Assembly: GCA_963575745.1 (NCBI GenBank)
Contig: CAUYUJ010009402.1
Coordinates: 107,956-171,955, forward strand
Origin: Prorocentrum cordatum
Taxonomy: Eukaryota; Sar; Dinophyceae; Prorocentrales; Prorocentraceae
Direction: 5' to 3'
Length of the DNA stretch: 64,000 bases
Below are positions 22,201-31,250 of the stretch, piece after piece. The translations under genes were made by a program, and so were the position numbers. The notes beneath the pieces were generated by a model, which saw only the letters and a list, made by a program, of their open reading frames with translations, was not told where the DNA came from and ran no database searches. Every line of letters starts with the position of its first letter. The first letter of the stretch is position 1.

Positions 22201-22204
22201 GACG

Positions 22205-22455
22205 CTGATTGTGAGATCGATTGTGATATCGATAGTGGGATCGATAGTGAAACCGAATGTGACGTCGATTGTGAGATCGATAGTGAGATCGATAGTGAGA
22301 TCGATTGTGAGATCGATAACCAGATCAATTGTGAGATCGATCGAATGCCATAGGTCGAGTGAGATCGATTGTGAGATCGATCGAGTGAGATTGATCGAGC
22401 GAGACCGATCGTGAGATCGATAGTGCGATCGATAGTGAGACCGATCGAGTGAGAT
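22205..22455. repeat. GTGAGATCGATA-type 12-bp minisatellite
   Basis: About 20 units of the pattern GTGAGATCGATW, with GAGCGAGACCGATC variants towards the right end. Confidence 0.9.
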
Positions 22456-22597
22456 GGTGGTTCCTCCCCCCCCCGAACCTCCTTATCACCCGAAGGGTGG
22501 TCGTATAGATAGGAGAGAGCGTGATCCACCGCCGCTTTACTGTGGAAAATTGCCAACCTTTTCCTCCGGAACCCGGGGGTCGCCCCCCCCCCTCCGA

Positions 22598-22636
<39 letters not shown>

Positions 22637-23690
22637 CAAAACCCCCCCCTCCCTTAACCACTCCCCCCCCCCCTCCCCCTCGAAAACCGGGGGGGGTCAC
22701 TACCGGTTCGAACCCGCCCCCCCCCCCCCTCCCTTCCCCTCGAAAACCGGGGGGGCACTACCGGTTCGAACCCCCCCCCCCCCCCTCGAAAACCGGAGGG
22801 GGGGTCACTACCGGTTCGAACCCCTCCCCACCCACCCCACTCACCGCCAGCAGCAAACGACTCCCGGTCCCTACCACCGTCCGCATCACATCCCCCACTG
22901 TTGTTCCCAGCACCACTGTCCTCACCACCACTGTCCCCACTGGTTCCACCACCGTCCCTACTGTCCCCACCAGTGCCCCCACCACTGTCGCACTGTCCCC
23001 ACTGTCCCCACCACTGTTCCCACCACGGTTCCACTCTCCCCACTGTCTCCACGGCCCCAACCACTGCCCGACTATCCCCACTGTCCCCACTGTCCCACTG
23101 ACTCCTCCGCTGTCCCACTGAGCTGTCCCACTGTTCCCACCACTGTCCCCACTGTCCCCACCACTGTCCCCACTGTACCTCTGTCCCATTGTCCCACCGC
23201 CGTCCTCGCCACCGCCTTCACCACTGTCCCCACCACCATTGTACCCTCCACTGTCCCACTGTTTCCACCTCATTCCCACTGTCCCCACACCACTGTCCCC
23301 ACCACCACCGTCCCCACCACTGTCCACTGTCCCCACTGTTCCCACCATTGTCCCACCATTGTCCCCACCACTACCGTCCCCACCACTGTCCCACTCCCAC
23401 TGTCCCCACCACTGTCCCGCTGTCCCCTCACCACTGTCCCCACCACCACCGTCCCCACCACTGTCCGCACCCCCACTCGGTTTTCGGGGGGGGGGTCTTC
23501 GAACCGGTAGTGACCCCCCCCGGTTTTCGAGGGGGGGGGGGGCGGGAGGGTTCGAACCGGTAGTGACCCCCCCCCCTTTTCATGATGAACTGGGGGGGGG
23601 TTCGAACCGGTAGTGACCCCCTCCGGTTTTCCGGAGGGGGGGGGAGGGGTTCGAACCGTTAGTGACCCCCCCGGTTTTCCGCCAGCAGCA
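22456..23690. repeat. Poly-C block and CCACTGTCCC minisatellite between inverted CACTACCGGTTCGAACC repeats
   Basis: Poly-C (about 22599-22634) is followed by three copies of CACTACCGGTTCGAACC, then a CCCCACCACTGTCCCCACTG minisatellite (about 22900-23470), then four copies of the reverse complement GGTTCGAACCGGTAGTG. The whole block is therefore a large inverted structure. Confidence 0.9.
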
Positions 23691-24755
23691 GTAGAACACG
23701 CTCTTTCATAGATAGTCGTACCCTGCTGCTGGATTTGGCACGGCCTGCTGAGAAGATTGGACGCTGTTGGCACAGCCTGCCGAAGAGAAATGCTGAATGG
23801 CTGCCCACTGACCTCTGACCGCTGGACGTGGCGCGTCCTTCTGATGGGAAAAATTGAGTGGGAATGGAAATCCACTGACCGCTGACTGCGATCAATCGTC
23901 TTGGATCGGCTTTGGCTTGTCAGCCGAGCTCTCACCTCCCCCGTCGTAGTCGATCAACTCACCCTTGGTCTTCCAGCCGTAGTAGGGCCACGTCGACGGG
24001 TCATCTTTATCCCAGGCTGGAATGCCATCCCGAGGAGGCGTTCAAGCGTAGAAGATCCAAGTGCTCGGGTCGGATGCGCTCCATTCTGGGATGATGCCGT
24101 CAGTCTTCTGCTTCGCGAGCTCCTTTGCCCTGGCCGTCCTCTGCTGGCCCACGATGTCCTGCAGCCCGACCTTCCTGTCCGCGAGCGCCTTGGTGTAGTC
24201 CTTCTCTGTGGGCATCGGGACTGACAGCTCCGTCTTGAACTTCAAACTGCCATGTGCTTCAGATACTTTGGTCAGCGCTTCGTTTACGCCCTGAATATGC
24301 TCCTCTAGCGACCTGATGTTCCCGGTTATCATGAAGGCCTGTTCTGTCGTCTTGTTCGTCGCGAGGGTGTTGAGTGTGAGGGCCATCGTCAGCTTGGTCT
24401 TCATAGCGACTAGGTAGTCGATCTGAGTGACCATCTTCTTCAGCATGTCCGTCGTCATCGTCGTGTTTTCCTTTAGGTTCTTCTCCTGCAGCACGATGAT
24501 GTAGTCTGCGTTTCCCACCTCCTGGTCATCGGTCTCTCCGCGGTACATGGGTGGCTCTGGTATTGGAGGGAGCTGCGTCGCGATTCCGAGTCTCGCCGCA
24601 ACTCTGGATGCCAGTCCATTCATCATAGCGAGAGTCACGCGGTATAATGTGCTACGGAGGGTCCCATCCATTTGTATACCAATTGTTGTGTCTTGTCGAT
24701 AGTAGCAGGAGTCGGTAGCAACGGGGTCCGTGGGTCGCTGGAGCTCTCTAGACAA
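23691..24755 (-). CDS. Unknown protein, 237-aa frame continuing past one stop
   Basis: A clean reverse-strand frame (24755 to 24042) with ordinary composition. It has helical, Lys/Glu/Leu/Met-rich stretches between residues 85 and 200 that could form a coiled coil. It ends with DGIIPEWSASDPSTWIFYA. After one in-frame TGA the same frame goes on with DGIPAWDKDDPSTWPYYGWK and KGELIDYDGGGE, a second copy of the motif. The DG-IP-W-DPSTW pattern loosely recalls the Trp-containing start of copia gag proteins, but the match is weak. The region lies 3' of the non-LTR element on the same strand and may be unrelated to it. I do not recognise the gene. It could be a broken host gene or a retroelement gag. 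Confidence 0.4.
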
Positions 24756-25499
24756 CTTTGGGAGGGAGAGGCACCTCTCGGGCTTCTTACACCGACATGT
24801 TTACTTCCCCTTCTCTACCGAGGCTGACCGACGCAGGTGGGTCACAACCACACTTGTTAGGTTGGGAAGGTCCTCTCTGTCCGTCTGTGTAGCGGCCGTG
24901 TCGAAGGTGGCCCGTCCGATCCATTCGTGCTCGCTCTGGCCTTGTCTGTCTGCTCCGACCTCTTGCATGCCGTGTGTGTCTTCCCTCCCCTTGCTGATGT
25001 CAGACCCCTACATAACAGCCGATGGCGCTTAACAGTAATTGCATGTCGTCCGCTCGTTCTTCACCCGTGCTGTCGCAAGTACGTTTGTCTCGTTCCGATG
25101 GGTACCAACAGCAGCAGTGTGCCTCCTGACCTCGGCACAAGGTACCGATATCTCACATGCCGTGTCTCTGTCCTCCTCACCGTCCTCCACCTATCCCATT
25201 TGCTGCTTTATGCTCCCCTCCCCCCTGTGGTACAAACACTTGCCCAGTCCAATGCACAATAACATACACTCCGCAACTGTGTCGGAATCCGGCCCCACAT
25301 GCAAATAAATCCAGTCGTGGGTTGTTAGTAGCTGTCGAACTCATGCTGCTGGCTGGTCTTTGCTTCATCCACCTCCTTTACCTCTTCCTGCTCCAGCTGC
25401 TTTGTGATGCAGTCCTCTAAGTCGTGCTGCTCGAAAGGTTCGGCCCATGTCGTACAGCTGCTTGCTACTTCCGCTTGGTTGAGCTAGCTCTCCAAGTTT
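24756..25499. other. No gene seen
   Basis: CT-rich on the + strand in places, with no recognised domain. Probably 3' flank or untranslated part of the non-LTR element. Confidence 0.35.
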
Positions 25500-25715
25500 A
25501 GCAGGTGCTCCTGGGTTTTTGCTGATAGTGTCCGCCAGTTGTTCTCCTCTCGCCTGCTGGGTCAAGACTGGAGACGGTAGAGACTTGTGGGCAGGGCCCT
25601 GCTGGGCCTGTCGCTGGACGGCCCCTGGCGGCTGAGCTGCCCCAGTGGAGCTGGACGAGCTGCACTCTGCACGCTCTCTTTGAGCGGGCCGGCTTGGCCG
25701 GCCTGCCGGCAACTT

Positions 25716-26530
25716 CTACCTGCTCTTGTTTTGGCTCTGCAGCTGCCCCTCCACCGTGCGCTCGAGCTCCGTCTTCGGCCCGTGTCCCGTCGCCTGGGTG
25801 CCCCCCCCTGGCATCTTGAGGGAGTACCCTAGCGCCTGCTGCATGTAAATCGATTGGTACTCGTCTATCTCGCCTTTCTTCCCCTCGTCGTAGTCCAGCA
25901 GCCCCTCCTCGTCTGCCTCCAAGGTCTGCGTCATCTTCGGGATCCTCTCCGCTCCCATGGCCACGCGGATGCTCGGCAACGGGTTGATGTTGTACGGTAG
26001 TTTCCTTTTGCACTTCCCGTCGTCCTCCTGGTCCTTGGGCTTGTAGGCCTCCGCTACCGCGAACATCGTCATCGTCTTCGTCACGTACTCCATCCCCTTC
26101 TCGTGGTGCGCCAGGCCGAGCCAGTGCGCCAGCACCTCGTGGCTCCATGCCAGCGCTCTGTCTGGCCACCCTTGCTTCATCGTCTCTGCCAGGCAATCCT
26201 TTATCTCCCTGATCGTAGCAACTGCGACGTGGGCGAGTGGGGGGGGCATATCTTGTGCTTCTTCCCTGCCTCCCTGACCCTTACTGCGTATTCTTTTTCT
26301 TCCCGCGTGCCCGCTTTGAACGGCGAACAGGAGGCAGGGATCAGCCAGAACTCCGACACTAGATGCTGCTGCCCTCTCGCCATGCCGGCCGTCCCGAGCG
26401 CCAATTTCTGGAGGTTGCCGATTGTGGTGGCGAAGTCTGCGTGGTCTGCGTGGTCGCTGCGAGGTCGCCGATTGCGGTGGCCTGCGGGGCGGTTCTTGTT
26501 CTCCTGCCGACGTCGCCGCTCCCGCACTTT
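25716..26530 (-). pseudogene. Non-LTR element: C-terminal domain, broken
   Basis: One frame has TIGNLQKLALGTAGMARGQQ and LVSEFWLIPASC (26201-26527). The next has EVLAHWLGLAHHEKGMEYVT and DEYQSIYMQQALGYSL (from 26816 down to 25716). It corresponds to the better-preserved ORF at 1551-2426. Confidence 0.55.
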
Positions 26531-26749
26531 CGCCTCGCTTGCTTGGCTCGCCCCCCTTGCCGCTGCCGCTCTTGTCTCCCCTGAACGAGGCCATACCTTC
26601 GGCGTCCTTCGGGCCGCCGCGCTCCTCCGTGTACTCCAGGCTGGCCTCTTGTGGTCCCTCCTTTAGCCCCGAGCTGGGTATCACGATGCGAGGTCCTGCT
26701 TCCGACGGCATTCCCCTGAGCACCCTGGTTGTTAGGATCACGAACTGAA

Positions 26750-26985
26750 GTGAGGCCTGGGTTGTGGGAAGTAGCGCGAGTGTGATATCCGTCCAAGTCT
26801 TGAGCCTCATGGCCACATATTCTGCAGGTCAAGCCCGTGGGCTGGATCACGGGATGGCTCCATTTGCTCCTATCTCTATGGCAGATCCCATGTCCGTCGG
26901 CGGCTCTCGTCGCATGGTCAATCGCCGTATGTCGCTCCGCAGATGTGCTCCTGCACCACGGGCACTGGTTGGTGATCACAAGTCT
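26750..26985 (-). pseudogene. Non-LTR element: C2H2-like zinc finger
   Basis: The frame reads CPWCRSTSAERHTAIDHATR, then a second pair CRICGHEAQDLDGYHTRATSH. Paired Cys and His spacing suits a nucleic-acid binding finger, as found after RT in LINE elements. Confidence 0.6.
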
Positions 26986-27399
26986 GGCTACAATCAACTC
27001 TGTCACTCTCTCTTTCCCTCTTCTGTGGCCCAACAGCGCCTGAACTGTAGCACATCTTCTTGCCACACATCCTACCTCCTCCGTCCTCCTCCGGCACCAT
27101 GCAGTCACACCAGTATGGTTCTGTCGCTTCCTCATCCTCCAACCAATCTTCCTCTTTATCCGCGTCCCGAGCCTGTGCCACGCTTCCGATGACACTCGCA
27201 GCCAGGCCGGTCCACTTTTTCCAAGCTCCTGTCCATGGGCAGACTATCTCGTAGTCCGAGGTGCATGCCTGGCACCAAAGTCTCCTTTCCCCGTCGACCT
27301 CAGCAAGTGGTTCCATGCCGTCCCGAAGCTGTTTAAGCCCATGGGGCAGAGAATTCCCAGACCCATCGGTGTGCCTGTAGTCGTCGCACCTGTTTTTTT

Positions 27400-28670
27400 G
27401 TCCAAGTGGGAGTCGCCAACTACTGCCACCAGTAGTCCCCGTGCTCTTTTGGAGAAAGGGCGAAGCTGTTGCACCACTTCAACCTCCTAGGCCTACGTGC
27501 AGTGGCAGTCCTCCATTCCTGGAAGACTCGCGCGGTGGTGTGGCAACGGGTCTCTTCTGTCTCAGTTGTCCAGCTCATACGTCCTACTGAAAGTCTGCGC
27601 AAGCACTTCCCAATGACAGCGTCCACGGCATTCGTAAGGCTGGGTTGGATAGCGAAGGCTGTCAGGCCGCTCCAAGCTGCGCCGAGCACGAAAGCAATGA
27701 ACATCGTGCGCTTGATGGGGTCAGGGGTGACGGAGCTCCAAAAACTCCCGCATTGCCAACAAGCGACGCGCATGGCGTTGACACGCCTCTGTCTCTCCCT
27801 CCAACCCCTGGTCGGAAGGCAAGTCTGGGCCCAACACTCTCATCTCTCTCAGAGCGTCCCCCTGCAAATGCTTTGAACGACGCAGCTGTCGGGTCACTGC
27901 ATAGCTGCGAGTACCCTTGCGGTAAAGGAGATGGTTGATCCTTCCTTGATTCAACCTCCAACCCCCACGTCCGATGATGGTTTCAAACCTCCCTGTCCCT
28001 CCATTCGGCTGCTTCGTCACCTGTTGTGCCGTGGCGCCCTTTACTATCGTGCGTGTGCGAGTGGTGTCGTCCATACATGTGTTCAGCGCTAGGTCGTGCT
28101 TCTCTCCCGTCACAGGGTTACGTGTGTCGCGCCATGTTTGGTGTACGTCACGCTCTTTCTCCTCCTGCACTCAACGCTCAACGGAAATTTTGTAAACGTC
28201 GCTGAATTGTCGGGGTCTGAGGTTGAATCCCATCTGTGCTCCTACCGTCGTCTCCGCGTGTAGCCAGTCGTTTGCATAACGCATGTTGGGCTGCGTCCGG
28301 TTGGTCGTCCTCTGTCGTATGTTTCCAGGCCGTGGCTAGGAGTAGCGTCCTCCTCGTACTTGCAAATGCGTTGCTGCAATCGTTATTAGTGTGCACGATG
28401 CTAACCCCCGCCTCCCCAGCCCTCCATTGTACTGCCATCGGCCTCCTTGGGCCCAGTGGGGGTGGTCGGGTTGGGGCCCCCTGCAGTGGATGCCCCAGTG
28501 CCACGCCATATTCATTGAGTCGTACGCGTGCATGGTGCGCTTCCCTCCGATACCCTGCTTTCCGCTGTTGTTGCCCGCGTCGAAAGAGATGGACCTATGC
28601 CACGACAGCGGCGTAACCTGTGATGTCCTGCACTTCAGGGGAAGTTGGTCGAGCATGTACTGAAACACTT
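27400..28670 (-). pseudogene. Non-LTR element: reverse transcriptase and thumb, frameshifted
   Basis: GKQGIGGKRTMHAYDSMNMA (about 28500-28620) fits RT block 2. NNDCSNAFAST (about 28355-28389) is motif A with its Asp. TCMDDTTRTR (about 28055-28080) is motif C with both Asp. WRLNQGRINHLLYRKGTRSY and GLTAFAIQP (27420-27773 frame) fit the region after the catalytic core. These lie in four different frames. Confidence 0.75.
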
Positions 28671-28899
28671 CTCTTCACTCCTCCATCCCATCCTTCCTGC
28701 AACCCTTCGTCCCCTCGATATTTGAATGATATCGAATACTTGTTTTCGTCCTACTCGTCGTTTCGTTGTTTGAGCGGCTTTTATTGTGCTGAGTGTTATT
28801 TGCTTGCTCAATGCGAATGCGTAGTTCTATCATGCTGAATGCTTAGTTCTGGGTGCTCGAGATGCGTCGAGGTGTCCAGGATCATCCAAGTCAGCTCCA

Positions 28900-29769
28900 C
28901 TGGTACCCCCCATCTTGGCCAAGCTCGTCTCTTAGCCGCCTTCTTGCAGTATTTCAGCATCCATTTCTTATCCGTCACGGTCTGGCCAATGGTGTCGGGA
29001 CCTTCGGGCAGCGGGAGTTGTTCGCTTGTCAGTTCCTTCTGCTCTTGCACAACATCGTCCAGCGAGATTCCCCTGGCTGCCAACCCTCCTACTTCTGGTG
29101 GTTTTCCCAGCTCTCGCAAACGTTCTTCTTTTGGCCAACGAGTCCTGGCGGCCTGGTAGTATAGTTTTTGTTGATGTTGATCCCCTCACATTCCGTTGAT
29201 ACATGATGCGTAGTTTGTGCATGGTGCTGAACTCGTTTCTTAGATGGGCTTCCCAGATTTCTTCAAGAAGTTCAGCTCTTCTGGCCGTCTCAGCTTCCTG
29301 TCGAATTGCCTTCAATAGGGCGGTCATACCTGAGAGGTCCTGTACAAGTGCGAGCGCCTCTTCTGACCCTGCCTCCACCATCTTTTCTCGCAGTGCTCTT
29401 CTCTCTGCAAGGAGTGTCATGCGTCTTGGCCGCACAGCCGCTGCCGCCTCGTCGCAAGCCACCTGCCCCTGTCTGAACACCTGCTTGAGTGCTTTCCTGG
29501 CGGCGCCTCCCCACAGGTCCCACATCGCGCCGGGTGTGCTCTCCTCTCTCGCTCTCTCCCACTCTCCCTCCACCTCCTCTTTGGCCCGCTCCAGGGCAGC
29601 GAATAACTCCGGGCGCTGTCTCCCCCTGCGCAGGCATTGCATCAGCTGATCTCTGTCCAGGGGAGGTTCGCGCTCTCTCTCTCTCTCTCTCTTGACCGAA
29701 GCAAAACTGATTATTCCCGTCACCTCCAGCACAATGCCTACTGGTGTGTGGTCCCAGTGGACCCGTCGG
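28900..29769 (-). pseudogene. Non-LTR element: linker between EN and RT
   Basis: Charged, helix-rich sequence such as ALREKMVEAGSEEALALVQD and AELLEEIWEAHLRNEFSTMH. This kind of segment precedes the RT fingers in related elements. The frame is open from 30068 to 28968. Confidence 0.6.
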
Positions 29770-30470
29770 CGTCTCAGCTGTAGCCTTTTTGACGACGTCG
29801 TCAGCGCCACGCACCTCGACACAAGCCCCAGTGCTGTAGTTGGGATGGCGATGTGATCGATTGCGCTCGTCCACCCTTCTGCAGCGTAGTAGGTAGGGCC
29901 CACGTCGTAGTAAGGAGTAACGATGCGCAGGTAAGAGCCAGCGCACATGTTTCTGAACTTACATGCGTTTTCGTTGTCCAGCTCTCTGTGTTTCGGCCCT
30001 GTAGTCACTCCCCTGTTGTGCTCTACTAGCCCGTCCGTGCCCCTATGCATCCCACAGATGCTGTTCACATCTCCTCCACTGACAGTTGTGCTTCTTGATC
30101 CCAGACCGTCGCACTGTTGTTCGAGCTAGCTCGTTACCTTCCCTGCAACCACTGCGTGCTGGGCGAAATGCAGGCGACCACTGCGACAGGCGCAAGGTAG
30201 ATGCTGAAGAAGCGATCAAGATAGCCACTCCACGCACTTTCGTAATGAGCCTTCTTTCTTCCCCCCGAACTTATAAACCATGTGGTGGGCCAGTCGTGTA
30301 CTGAATACTCCTTCTCCTGCCTGGTGGTGAGTCCCGTTCAATAGAACGATGTCCCATCTCTTCATCTCCGAACTGATGTCCTCCAATCTTTCAGACTGTC
30401 CAGCTGTTTGGGGGTTGTAGGTCACAATCGTCATACAAGGTGGGGTACGGTATCGAGTAATGTGGATGAT
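29770..30470 (-). pseudogene. Non-LTR element: APE-like endonuclease domain, frameshifted
   Basis: The N-terminal part reads MTIVTYNPQTAGQSERLED and WDIVLLNGTHHQ (30290-30450), which corresponds to the first two conserved blocks of the family (N and QET-like). After frame changes the C-terminal part (29770-30068) reads GPTYYAAEGWTSAIDHIAIP and WDHTPVGI, matching the SxIDHI and DHxPV blocks. The E of the usual QE-T motif is replaced by G. Confidence 0.75.
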
Positions 30471-30742
30471 ATTAGCGGTCTCTCCTTCCCTCCTCCCTTG
30501 GCCTAGGCGGAGCGATGAGCCGTGCAACTCTGTATGGGGCGACGACTCTCTCCCTCCTGTCGGATCGCTGGAGTCTCGGGCCTGCCCACCCCGACTAGGA
30601 GGAGGAGTAGGATGAGGAGTAGCAGGAGGAAGAGGAGGAGGAGGAGGAGGTGGAGGAGGAGGAGGATGAGGAAGGGGGGGAAGCCGTGTCGTCACTCGGC
30701 GGCGAGCGAAGGGGGGAAGAGAAAAGGAGAATGCCTTCTGTC

Positions 30743-30937
30743 GGGGAACGAGCAATGACATAGACATAACAACTCAGAGGCCCGCGCGGATTTCTCGGAT
30801 CCGCGCTGGAGGCCCCTGGCGGCGCCTCCGGCGCCCCCCTTGGCGCGCTCCACGCGCCAGGGAGGGGGGTCCAGCGCCGATCCGAGAAATCCGCGCGGAC
30901 CTCAGATTTCTACGTTTATGCCATTTCTCGTTCCCCT
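30743..30937. mobile_element. Foldback element FB, copy 4 (clearest ends)
   Basis: The outer left GGGGAACGAGCAATGACATA and the outer right TATGCCATTTCTCGTTCCCC are near-perfect inverted repeats. The inner arms GCGCGGATTTCTCGGATCCG and GATCCGAGAAATCCGCGCGG are perfect over 19 bp. The copy lies between the non-LTR element and the 5' LTR and gives the best estimate of the family's full length (about 195 bp). Confidence 0.9.
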
Positions 30938-30958
30938 ATTCTCGGATGGCGGCGGGAC

Positions 30959-31168
30959 TGACGACTTTCAGTCTGGAATGCTAACCCATGTGAGCTTTAA
31001 GTATGTGAGTTTGTTTGTATGAGTGTCAGGGAGTTTGTGTACTTGTGTTTCTGTCCATAGTCATTTGGGCACTAGGCACCTCTGTGCGTTAGGTTTGTCA
31101 GATTAGCCTCCGAGTATCGCATCCATCCGTCCACATCGGCCTGGGTTCTGAGAGCAGTTGGATTCATA
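30959..31168 (+). repeat. 5' LTR
   Basis: Begins TGACGACTTTCAGTCTGGAA and ends GAGCAGTTGGATTCATA. It aligns without gaps over 210 bp with the 3' LTR. Confidence 0.9.
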
Positions 31169-31169
31169 G

Positions 31170-31190
31170 TGGTAGCGGAGCCGGGGTTCT
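31170..31190 (+). other. Primer binding site, initiator-Met-tRNA type
   Basis: TGGTAGCGGAGCCGGGGTTC starts one base after the LTR. It resembles the TGGTATCAGAGCC type PBS that many copia elements use with tRNA-iMet. Confidence 0.6.
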
Positions 31191-31250
31191 TCCTCGGCTC
31201 CAATACGCTCCGCGCACTCTCGCTCTCGGAGCCCGCCGGTGCGCCAAGAC

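Larger units (their letters stand above)
25500..30470 (-). pseudogene. Decayed APE/RT non-LTR retrotransposon
   Basis: Read on the minus strand from about 30470 to 25500, the order is: APE-type endonuclease, linker, reverse transcriptase with thumb, C2H2-like zinc finger, and a C-terminal domain. This is the layout of LINE-type elements (Jockey/I-like clades use APE endonuclease). The open frame shifts at least six times, so no intact polyprotein remains. The element lies opposite in orientation to the copia element that starts 0.5 kb away. A poly-A or other 3' tail was not found, so the 3' boundary is a guess. Confidence 0.8.

Noticed and set aside
22660-23690. tRNA genes suggested by GGTTCGAACC
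   Set aside because: Only the B-box-like piece is present; there is no A box, cloverleaf or acceptor stem at the right spacing.
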